5,589 nt of DNA from an uncultured bacterium (GTDB lineage Bacteria > Bacillota > Clostridia > Oscillospirales > Oscillospiraceae): the NCBI GenBank assembly GCA_905215425.1, contig CAJMQD010000080.1, positions 1-5,589 on the forward strand, given 5' to 3'. The position numbers were made by a program, and so were the translations under genes. This document shows positions 1 through 4,821 of the stretch, piece after piece (position 1 is the stretch's first letter; each line of letters begins with the position of its first letter). The notes beneath the pieces were generated by a model, which saw nothing but the letters and a program-made list of their open reading frames with translations, had not been told where the DNA came from and did not search any database.

Positions 1-406
1 TGGAGGCGGACATCCAGTAGGTGCCCTCCATCCCCAAAGGCAGCAGCACCATAATTACGGGAAACAGGGGGCCAACCCGAAAAAACCGGCCCAGCACCGA
101 CCACAGCAGCACTGCCGCCGCCGCGTACAGCAGGGAGATGATGGCCACCCCCAGCAGCATAAAGCCGAACATCCGTCCCCACACAAAGTAGTCCGCCAGT
201 CCGGCCAAAGGCCGCATGGCCAGTACTCCAACCACCTTTTGCAACGTGGGAAAGTCGAAAAGCTTCAGGTAATTGTGCATTTGGATGTAGTCGTCCAGCT
301 GGGGCCAGTAGGTCGCCCCGGCGGCACAGGCCCGGACCATGAGCAGCGCCCACAGGGCGGCTGTCCAGCCCAGTTGTTCCCTCAGCGGCCTGCGCCGGTC
401 ACACAT
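1..406 (-). CDS. Polytopic membrane protein, GT-C glycosyltransferase-like (partial, C-terminus outside window)
   Basis: This open frame starts at ATG 406-404 and stays open to the left edge, giving 135 residues of an incomplete protein. The N-terminus is basic (MCDRRRPLRE) and is followed by hydrophobic segments at about residues 12-29, 79-104 and 111-125, so it is an integral membrane protein. After the first segment comes an aromatic, acidic loop (YWPQLDDYIQMHNY, residues 33-46), and after the third comes GTYWMSAS. This layout, with an acidic loop after the first helix, resembles GT-C type lipid-linked-sugar glycosyltransferases and related uncharacterised clostridial membrane proteins; that is inference from pattern only. 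The start overlaps the end of the nif3-like gene by 8 bases (ATGTGTGA), and AGAGG lies 9 bases upstream, so it is probably the next gene of the same operon and translationally coupled. The catalytic part cannot be judged. Confidence 0.7.
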   Translation of the reverse strand, partial: MCDRRRPLREQLGWTAALWALLMVRACAAGATYWPQLDDYIQMHNYLKLFDFPTLQKVVGVLAMRPLAGLADYFVWGRMFGFMLLGVAIISLLYAAAAVLLWSVLGRFFRVGPLFPVIMVLLPLGMEGTYWMSAS

Positions 407-1196
407 CCCGGTATACCTCTCTGTGGTCCGCTGACAGCAGGACCTCCACCTGGGGGAAAGCCTGGACGATCAGCTTGGCCAGCGTCGGACATACCACATT
501 CTCCGTGGCGTAGTGGCCCGCATCGATCAGATTAATGCCCATGGCCCGGGCGGAGAGAAATACATCGTACTTCACGTCGGCAGTAACGAAGGTGTCGCAG
601 CCGGCGGCGCGCACCTGCTCCAGCATAGACCCGCAGGAGCCGCCTCCCACCGCCACACGGCTTACGGGGATCCCTGCATCCTCAAAGCGGACGCTGCGAG
701 CCCCCAGTTTCTCCTTTACATAGGCGGCATATTCCGCGCCGGACACCCCCGTCTTGTGGGCTTGACCGATTCGTCCGATGCCATAGGCCCGTCCCCGCCG
801 GTCCGTTCCATCCCGCTCCAGAAGAACCGTATCGGTCAAGCCGAGCCGCTGGGCCAGGCAGTCGTTCACGCCGCCCTCCGCCGCATCCAGATTGGTGTGG
901 GCGCAGATGGCGGACAGTCCGTTTTCCGCCAGAGCCAGCAGCACTCGGCCGGTCACCGTCTCATCCGTCACCGATTTGACCCCGCCGAAAATCACCGGAT
1001 GGTGGGAGACGATCAGCTGGCATCCCCGGCGAACAGCCTCTTCCACTACCACCTTGGTAATATCCAAAGCCACCAGCACGCGCTCCACCGCGCTGTCTCC
1101 CCGGCCCACCAAAAAGCCGGCGTTGTCAAAATCCATCTGTGTCTCAAAGGGTGCAAAGTTGTCGATCAACTGATAGATCTCTTTTACTGCTGCCAT
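399..1196 (-). CDS. Nif3-like dinuclear metal center protein (YqfO family)
   Basis: The product is 265 residues from ATG 1196-1194. Family signatures are clear: SHHP at residues 64-67, HTNLD at 100-104 and GHYATE at 227-232. These supply the histidines, aspartate and glutamate that bind the two metal ions at the base of the Nif3 fold. About 265 residues is the short Nif3 form, without the PII-like insert found in the longer Bacillus YqfO. Members are often annotated as GTP cyclohydrolase I type 2 homologues, but their physiological role is unsettled, so I give no reaction. The histidine that often follows the KY of the TADVKY motif is Asp here; I do not take it for a metal ligand. An in-frame GTG at 1205 would add three residues, but it abuts the Shine-Dalgarno AGGAG, whereas ATG 1196 sits 8 bases after it. 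The start overlaps the end of trmK by 13 bases, an order conserved in Firmicutes (yqfN-yqfO). Confidence 0.93.
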   Translation of the reverse strand: MAAVKEIYQLIDNFAPFETQMDFDNAGFLVGRGDSAVERVLVALDITKVVVEEAVRRGCQLIVSHHPVIFGGVKSVTDETVTGRVLLALAENGLSAICAHTNLDAAEGGVNDCLAQRLGLTDTVLLERDGTDRRGRAYGIGRIGQAHKTGVSGAEYAAYVKEKLGARSVRFEDAGIPVSRVAVGGGSCGSMLEQVRAAGCDTFVTADVKYDVFLSARAMGINLIDAGHYATENVVCPTLAKLIVQAFPQVEVLLSADHREVYRDV

Positions 1197-1891
1197 GTCT
1201 CCCACTCCTTTTTCATCTGTTTCAGCTCCGCCAGCAAGGCCAACAGCTCCTCCCGCCGGGCCGCAGCCCCCTCCTGTCGGGATCGCTCCAAGCCTGCGGC
1301 AGCCCGCTGCGTTTTCGCCATCAGTTTGTCCAGCAGAAGGCCCCGTAAGGGGTCTCGATCCAGCCGTCCAGCCTCCAGTTCTCCAGTCGTCAAAGCAGTC
1401 ATTTCCCCCGCCCGCACCAGCATTGCGGTATAGATCGTCTCCCCCTCCCGAGCCAACTCCTCCCGCAGGATCTCATAGCCGTTTTTTTGCAGCCACAGGC
1501 GCAGATCCGGTAAAGAGCTCATGGGCTGAAGGACCAGCGGCACACCCTTCTCCCGGGTCCAGGGGGCGGCGGACAGAATATGGGCGATGGTCTCTCCTCC
1601 CATTCCGGCAATGACAATACACTCCGCCTCCTCCGGACGGATTCCGGTCAGACCGTCGCAGAGGCGAAAGCGGATCCGATCGGTCAAACCGCACTCCCGC
1701 ACCGTCTCCTTCGCCCGGCTCAGGGGTCCTTGACGCAGGTCGGCCGCAATTGCGTAGGGTATCTTCCCCTGCTGAATCAGAGCCGCAGGCAAATAGGCGT
1801 GGTCTGTGCCCACATCCACCAGCACTGCTCCCGGAGGAGTCAGTCTTGCCACCATAGCCAGGCGCGGCGTCAGTTCGATCGTTCGGTTCAT
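1184..1891 (-). CDS. trmK: tRNA (adenine(22)-N1)-methyltransferase TrmK
   Basis: The product is 235 residues from ATG 1891-1889. TrmK is a cytoplasmic SAM-dependent enzyme that methylates N1 of adenine 22 in the D-loop of certain bacterial tRNAs. The Rossmann-fold methyltransferase core is visible: SAM-binding motif I DVGTDHAYLP (residues 26-35), the acidic end of strand 2 in AADL (49-52), LCDGL (77-81), the family hallmark IAGMGG (94-99) and LQPM (121-124). The last 50 residues are charged and alanine/leucine-rich (about 183-233), matching the C-terminal coiled coil of TrmK. An upstream in-frame GTG at 1900 would add three residues, but AGGTGG lies 5 bases before ATG 1891 and itself contains that GTG, so the ATG is preferred. 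The neighbour downstream is the Nif3-like gene, as in Bacillus (yqfN-yqfO). The terminator upstream, facing the same way, implies either a separate trmK promoter or read-through; I see no convincing promoter between 1892 and 1948. Confidence 0.93.
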   Translation of the reverse strand: MNRTIELTPRLAMVARLTPPGAVLVDVGTDHAYLPAALIQQGKIPYAIAADLRQGPLSRAKETVRECGLTDRIRFRLCDGLTGIRPEEAECIVIAGMGGETIAHILSAAPWTREKGVPLVLQPMSSLPDLRLWLQKNGYEILREELAREGETIYTAMLVRAGEMTALTTGELEAGRLDRDPLRGLLLDKLMAKTQRAAAGLERSRQEGAAARREELLALLAELKQMKKEWETWQQ

Positions 1892-1939
1892 AGGTTCCAC
1901 CTGCTTCTAACTTGATTTTTGTTCTGTGCAGCCAAAGCT

Positions 1940-1968
1940 AAGAAAACAGGGGCGGATCTCTCCGCCCC
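1940..1968 (-). terminator. Intrinsic terminator after the DUF1858 gene
   Basis: A perfect 8-bp stem, GGGGCGGA (1949-1956) against TCCGCCCC (1961-1968), closes a four-base loop. On the minus strand it is followed by TGTTTTCTT, an imperfect U-tract. It lies 17 bases past the DUF1858 stop codon and before trmK, so it probably ends the DUF1858 transcript. The interrupted U-tract makes partial read-through into trmK possible. Confidence 0.75.
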
Positions 1969-1985
1969 CGCTTCCACAGCGCTGA

Positions 1986-2192
1986 TTACTGCGCGTCAGC
2001 GATCATTTTGTTGACCTCGGCCAGCAGAGCTTCGGGATCAACACCGTGAACGGCGCAAGCCTCTTCCACGGTCTCGCCCCGGGAGGCGGGGCAGCCCAGG
2101 CAGTGCATCCCGATGCCCATGAACAGGGGGGCAGTCTGAGGAGCAATGGTCAGAATATCGCCGATGATCGTATCCTTGGTGATGATGGTCAT
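1986..2192 (-). CDS. DUF1858 domain protein (hybrid-cluster-protein-associated redox disulfide domain)
   Basis: This is a 68-residue protein that consists of the domain alone. It starts MTIITKDTIIGDIL and carries the diagnostic CLGC pair (Cys31, Cys34) in the context GIGMHCLGCPASRGETVEEA, then a short helical tail ending in VNKMIADAQ. DUF1858/TIGR03980 domains occur as small proteins or fused to larger redox proteins in anaerobes. The CxxC suggests a reversible disulfide or metal/cluster contact, but no reaction is established. The start at ATG 2192 is supported by GGAGG 9 bases upstream; a longer in-frame reading from TTG at 2228 has no such support. The gene has its own strong promoter (2259-2287) and a terminator (1940-1968), so it appears monocistronic and divergent from the AraC-family regulator. 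No hybrid cluster protein gene is visible in the window. Confidence 0.88.
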   Translation of the reverse strand: MTIITKDTIIGDILTIAPQTAPLFMGIGMHCLGCPASRGETVEEACAVHGVDPEALLAEVNKMIADAQ

Positions 2193-2258
2193 ACTGAGTT
2201 TCCTCCGTTTTGGTACTCCAGCCGCCAAAGACGGCCAGGTTTCTTTTCACATGGAGTT

Positions 2259-2287
2259 AGTATACCCGATTCCCCATCTTTTTTCAA
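2259..2287 (-). promoter_or_regulatory. Sigma-A promoter of the DUF1858 gene
   Basis: On the minus strand, TTGAAA (2287-2282), a 17-base spacer and TATACT (2264-2259) match the housekeeping consensus at nearly every position. The bases just upstream of the -35 box form a T-rich run (about 2288-2305) like an UP element. Transcription would start near 2252, leaving a leader of about 60 bases that ends in the GGAGG ribosome binding site. Confidence 0.8.
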
Positions 2288-2321
2288 TGGAAAAATCAAA
2301 AAAATGTTGAACGGACGGCGA

Positions 2322-2351
2322 TTGACAGTTTAGCTTCTCGGGCAGTATAAT
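2322..2351 (+). promoter_or_regulatory. Consensus sigma-A promoter of the AraC-family gene
   Basis: TTGACA (2322-2327) and TATAAT (2346-2351), both exact consensus boxes, are separated by 18 bases. The predicted start is near 2358, about 37 bases before ATG 2395. The -35 box is 34 bases from the -35 box of the oppositely directed DUF1858 promoter, so the two promoters stand back to back. Confidence 0.85.
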
Positions 2352-2368
2352 CAAGTTAGATTACTTGA
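2351..2368. promoter_or_regulatory. Inverted repeat over the AraC-gene start site (candidate operator)
   Basis: TCAAGT (2351-2356) and ACTTGA (2363-2368) are perfect inverted repeats separated by six bases. The left arm shares the final T of the -10 box, and the repeat covers the predicted transcription start. Bound protein there would block initiation, so repression or autoregulation is the natural inference. No regulator can be assigned from sequence alone. Confidence 0.45.
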
Positions 2369-2394
2369 ACTGTATTATTCTGCGAGGTACCGCC

Positions 2395-3369
2395 ATGTCA
2401 CCTACCCACCGCGAAACTATATTATACGGTGATCAAGCCCAGATTCTCTCCCGGGAAGAGGACCACACCCACTACCGTCTGCCCAGTCCCGACGGCGAGG
2501 TGCTGCTCACCGCCTACCCCGTTTTTCCCGGTATCGAGATCATCTATAACGATGTCCATGCCGCCTCCTGTCAGCTGGTCCGGGGCCGCCGCCCCGGCCT
2601 GCTGGAGATCAGCCACTGTCGGGAGGGCCGCATTGAGCACCAGTACGGCGGCCGTTTCTGCTTTCTGGCCCCCGGCGATCTCTCCGTCTCGCTGCGGGAC
2701 GCCTGCCAGGGGCCGGCCAGCTTTCCCACCGGACACTACCACGGCATCACTGTAACCGTAGACCCAGCGCATGCCCCGGATTGTCTGTCCTGCCTTCTCG
2801 AAGATGTCAACGTGCGCCCCGGCCTGCTGGCAGAAAAATTCTGTAAGGAGAGTCCCTACTTCGCTGCGCGCTCCTCCGCCGGCGTGGAGCATATCTTCTC
2901 CCAGCTCTACTCCGTCCCCGAAGCGGTCCGCAAGGGCTATTTCAAGGTGAAAATCTTAGAGCTGCTCCTCTTTCTCTCCGTCCTACCGGTCAGTCCCTCT
3001 CCTGTCCCCCGCAGTTATACGGCGGCGCAGGTCCGTCTGGCCAAGGAGATCGGCGAATATCTGCTGACCCACACCGAGGAACGCTGCACCATAGCCGAGC
3101 TGGCGGAACACTTCAATGTCACCCCTTCCCTGCTGAACGGCAGCTTTCGCGGAGTTTATGGAATGTCCCCGGCCGCCTTCCGCCGGGGACAGAAGATGCA
3201 CGGAGCGGCCCAACTGCTGCGCACCACCGACCGCACTGTGCTGGACATCGCCGGACAGTACGGCTATGACAATGCCAGCAAATTTGCCAAAGCCTTCCGG
3301 GACGTGATCGGCGTCTCCCCCGCCGCCTATCGCAGCGGAGTGGAGCGGGACAGCTGCGCCCCCTTCTGA
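2395..3369 (+). CDS. AraC-family transcriptional regulator
   Basis: The product is 324 residues from ATG 2395, which has GCGAGG 7 bases upstream; an in-frame TTG at 2365 lies only about seven bases after the predicted transcript start and has no ribosome site. The C-terminal third is a typical AraC DNA-binding domain with two helix-turn-helix units: TIAELAEHFNVTPSLLNGSF (about 232-251) and VLDIAGQYGYDNASKFAKAF (about 282-301), closing with GVSPAAYR. The N-terminal part holds a cupin-like sensor segment around ISHCREGRIE (72-81) and FLAPGDLSVSL (90-100). This build resembles clostridial regulators often annotated PchR-like, whose effector is usually unknown. It lies divergent from the DUF1858 gene and directly upstream of DUF3793 and flavodoxin genes on the same strand, but its own terminator separates it from them. 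Regulation of that downstream operon is a reasonable inference. The ligand cannot be read from sequence. Confidence 0.92.
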   Translation: MSPTHRETILYGDQAQILSREEDHTHYRLPSPDGEVLLTAYPVFPGIEIIYNDVHAASCQLVRGRRPGLLEISHCREGRIEHQYGGRFCFLAPGDLSVSLRDACQGPASFPTGHYHGITVTVDPAHAPDCLSCLLEDVNVRPGLLAEKFCKESPYFAARSSAGVEHIFSQLYSVPEAVRKGYFKVKILELLLFLSVLPVSPSPVPRSYTAAQVRLAKEIGEYLLTHTEERCTIAELAEHFNVTPSLLNGSFRGVYGMSPAAFRRGQKMHGAAQLLRTTDRTVLDIAGQYGYDNASKFAKAFRDVIGVSPAAYRSGVERDSCAPF

Positions 3370-3387
3370 ACCAGATATCTTATTTTG

Positions 3388-3430
3388 GAGCCGCATTTGC
3401 TTGTTTTGGAGCGGATGCGGCTCTCTTTTT
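3388..3430 (+). terminator. Intrinsic terminator of the AraC-family gene
   Basis: GAGCCGCAT (3388-3396) pairs perfectly with ATGCGGCTC (3415-3423) and is followed by TCTTTTT. The 18-base loop is long, but stem and U-tract are good. It begins 18 bases past the stop codon and makes the downstream DUF3793-flavodoxin pair a separate transcription unit. Confidence 0.8.
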
Positions 3431-3440
3431 CGCATATACT

Positions 3441-3478
3441 ATGGGAGCAAGCGGCAAATGTATCGCTTGGCCGCCCAT
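3441..3478 (+). promoter_or_regulatory. Two-part inverted repeat upstream of the DUF3793 operon
   Basis: ATGGG (3441-3445) pairs with CCCAT (3474-3478), and inside it CAAGCG (3448-3453) pairs with CGCTTG (3464-3469), leaving a 10-base loop. It could be an RNA hairpin in the leader or a protein-binding site on DNA. A TATACT at 3435-3440 could be a -10 box just upstream, but I see no fitting -35 box. Alternatively TTGGCC (3467-3472) with GCTAAC (3491-3496) could form a weak, activator-dependent promoter with an 18-base spacer. Confidence 0.3.
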
Positions 3479-3480
3479 CA

Positions 3481-3496
3481 GTTAGCGTCCGCTAAC
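3481..3496. promoter_or_regulatory. Palindrome GTTAGCG-TC-CGCTAAC, candidate operator of the DUF3793-flavodoxin operon
   Basis: Seven-base arms GTTAGCG (3481-3487) and CGCTAAC (3490-3496) flank a two-base centre, ending 40 bases before the DUF3793 start codon. The TTAG...CTAA outer bases recall sites of DtxR/IdeR/MntR-type metal regulators (consensus built on TTAGG...CCTAA), but the inner bases differ, so this is only a resemblance. The AraC-family protein encoded next door is the other candidate binder, though AraC sites are more often direct repeats. It may overlap a weak -10 box. Confidence 0.5.
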
Positions 3497-3536
3497 AAAG
3501 AGTCTTTCCGAACATTCACGAACAGGAGCGTCAACT

Positions 3537-4088
3537 ATGTCAGAGGAATATGTAGTCCGGCAGTGCGCCCCCACTCTGGCCGGGATCAAAACAGGCAGTC
3601 TATTTCCCTGCCCCTATCAATCCCGTCAGGCCCTGATGAGCGAGATTCGCGCCCTCAACCGCCGCCTGTCCCCCAAGGGGCTCATCCTGCTGCCCGTGCG
3701 CTATCTGGACGGAAAAGCGCTGCTATACCTCTACCGCCCGAGCAATCTCCGCCAGGATCTGAAGGACCGTCTGGCCGCTCAGGTATTGGAGCAGGCCGGC
3801 TATTCCTGCTCCAAAAGCGAACAGTGCGTGGTCCGTCTGATCCGCCGTTTAAAAGAAAACGAGGACTTCCCCCATGAGATCGGTCTGTTCCTCAGCTATC
3901 CCCCGGAGGACGTCAAGGGCTTTATCGACAACCGGGCCTGCAACTTCAAGTGCTCCGGCCTGTGGAAGGTATACGGAGACGAGGCGCGGGCACAGGCTAT
4001 GTTTGCCCGGTTCCGGAAATGCACCGAAATCTACTGCAAGCTATGGCAAGAGGGCTCCAGTATCGAGCAGCTCGCCGTTGCAGTTTGA
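3537..4088 (+). CDS. DUF3793 family protein
   Basis: The product is 183 residues, probably cytoplasmic, with no signal peptide or membrane segment. The start is ATG 3537, with AGGAG 8 bases upstream. Motifs I recognise as DUF3793: RQCAPTLAGIKTGSLF (residues 8-23), FPHEIGLFLSYPPEDVKGFI (111-130), KCSGLWKVYGDEARA (138-152) and a C-terminal KCTEIYC (161-167). Cysteines at 10, 135, 139, 162 and 167, plus His113, fall in or beside these motifs and could bind metal, a cluster or another cofactor; this is inference, since the family has no established function that I know. The flavodoxin gene follows after 30 bases with no terminator between, so the two should be one operon and may act in the same redox process. 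From memory of clostridial genomes, DUF3793 genes tend to sit near flavodoxin and ferrous-iron-transport genes, but no feo gene is visible here. Confidence 0.85.
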   Translation: MSEEYVVRQCAPTLAGIKTGSLFPCPYQSRQALMSEIRALNRRLSPKGLILLPVRYLDGKALLYLYRPSNLRQDLKDRLAAQVLEQAGYSCSKSEQCVVRLIRRLKENEDFPHEIGLFLSYPPEDVKGFIDNRACNFKCSGLWKVYGDEARAQAMFARFRKCTEIYCKLWQEGSSIEQLAVAV

Positions 4089-4118
4089 TCAATACAAACC
4101 AGAAAGGAAGCATTGAAT

Positions 4119-4544
4119 ATGAAGAAAACAGCTGTTATTTATTGGAGCGGCACCGGCAACACCGAAGCCATGGCCAACGCCGTTTTAGAAGGGATGAAGG
4201 AGGCCGGCGCCGACGCCGTTATGCTGACCCCCGACGCCGTCACCCCCGCTGATATCAGTTCTTTCGCCGCCATCGCCTTCGGCTGCCCCGCTATGGGCTC
4301 CGAGGTGCTGGAGGAAATCGACTTTGAGCCCATGTTCAGCGCCTGCAAGAACAGTTTGGGCGGCAAGGCCGTTGCTCTGTTTGGCTCCTATGGCTGGGGC
4401 GACGGCGAGTGGATGCGCTCCTGGGAGCAGGACTGCGCCAACTGCGGCGTCAGCCTGGCCTGCCCCAGCATCATCTGCTGCGAGGCCCCTGACGACGATA
4501 CCGTGGCCTCTCTGAAAGAGATGGGGAAGGTGCTGGCACAGTAA
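4119..4544 (+). CDS. Short-chain flavodoxin
   Basis: The product is 141 residues, the usual size of a short-chain flavodoxin, a soluble FMN-carrying electron transfer protein that can replace ferredoxin when iron is scarce. The FMN phosphate loop is textbook: YWSGTGNTEAM (residues 8-18). The loop at 56-66 (CPAMGSEVLEE) and the 90s loop GSYGWGDGEW (89-98), with Tyr91 and Trp93/Trp98 available to stack on the flavin, complete the site. Five cysteines cluster late in the protein (106, 109, 115, 120, 121). The start chosen is ATG 4119, with AAAGGAAG ending 8 bases upstream; an in-frame TTG at 4113 is poorly placed. It is the second gene of the DUF3793 operon and so would share its control. Its redox partner cannot be named from this window. 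Confidence 0.93.
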   Translation: MKKTAVIYWSGTGNTEAMANAVLEGMKEAGADAVMLTPDAVTPADISSFAAIAFGCPAMGSEVLEEIDFEPMFSACKNSLGGKAVALFGSYGWGDGEWMRSWEQDCANCGVSLACPSIICCEAPDDDTVASLKEMGKVLAQ

Positions 4545-4704
4545 TTTCTCCCGCTATGGGGCAAAGCTGGGCCGGAAGGAAGTTCAAGCGCAAGCTGCCC
4601 GCATTGGCGGCGAGTACCGCGTTCTTGATCGGGCTTGCGATTTGCAGTACATATGCGCCGGTCCTGTGACCGCGCGGGTATGCGTCTGCTGTGGGATAAT
4701 TGGG
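4545..4704 (+). other. Unassigned 160-base region after the flavodoxin gene, foldable as RNA
   Basis: No recognised gene lies here. If transcribed with the flavodoxin it is an unusually long 3' leader to the terminator at 4705-4744. It can fold: CGCAAGC (4589-4595) with GCTTGCG (4633-4639), enclosing GCGG (4607-4610) with CCGC (4617-4620); then a hairpin of CGGTC (4659-4663) with GACCG (4668-4672), extended by TGCG/CGCG with one bulged base. A 37-codon frame at 4556-4669 encodes a basic then hydrophobic peptide (ALAASTAFLIGLAICSTYA) but has no ribosome binding site, so I do not call it a gene. It could be a small RNA, a dispersed repeat or a gene remnant. Confidence 0.35.
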
Positions 4705-4744
4705 AAAACAACAAGGACCGCTTTTTGCGGTCCTTGTTGTTTTT
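4705..4744 (+). terminator. Strong intrinsic terminator of the DUF3793-flavodoxin operon
   Basis: A perfect 17-bp stem closes a five-T loop: AAAACAACAAGGACCGC (4705-4721) pairs with 4727-4743, and the right arm ends in a T-run (TTGTTGTTTTT). The A-rich left end means it could also stop transcription from the other strand. It isolates the flavodoxin operon from the exported-protein gene downstream. Confidence 0.88.
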
Positions 4745-4772
4745 GGTGGAACCTTTTTCCCTCTTTTTCGTC

Positions 4773-4781
4773 TATGATAAT
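4773..4781 (+). promoter_or_regulatory. Possible -10 box for the exported stalk-domain gene
   Basis: TATGATAAT contains two overlapping -10-like hexamers (TATGAT and GATAAT), 40-50 bases before the start codon and just after the upstream terminator. A promoter is expected here because the terminator cuts off read-through, but no good -35 box is present in the T-rich stretch upstream, so the exact boxes are uncertain. Confidence 0.4.
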
Positions 4782-4821
4782 AACATGAAATCTCAACACC
4801 AAATACAAAGGAGTTTGCTTT

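Noticed and set aside
513..1433. Long plus-strand open frame opposite the nif3-like and trmK genes
   Set aside because: It lies antisense to two well-recognised genes, has no family resemblance and a low-complexity Ser/Arg/Ala composition typical of the reverse frame of GC-rich coding DNA.
2422..2892. Minus-strand open frame inside the AraC-family gene
   Set aside because: It is the antisense of a clear regulator gene, Gly/Ala/Val-rich with no motif, and has no supporting ribosome site or promoter that I could see.
2983..3435. Minus-strand open frame over the 3' part of the AraC-family gene and its terminator
   Set aside because: It overlaps both helix-turn-helix units of the true gene and its start lies beyond the terminator stem; composition is that of a reverse frame.
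4556..4669. 37-codon frame for a small basic-hydrophobic peptide (autoinducer- or toxin-like size)
   Set aside because: No Shine-Dalgarno site precedes it, and it lacks the motif of AgrD-type cyclic peptides and of known type I toxins. It is kept only as part of the unassigned region.
4589..4744. Possible riboswitch or T-box leader ahead of the exported-protein gene
   Set aside because: Helices and a terminator are present, but I see no T-box sequence, no recognisable riboswitch core and no antiterminator alternative; the terminator is better explained as the end of the flavodoxin operon.
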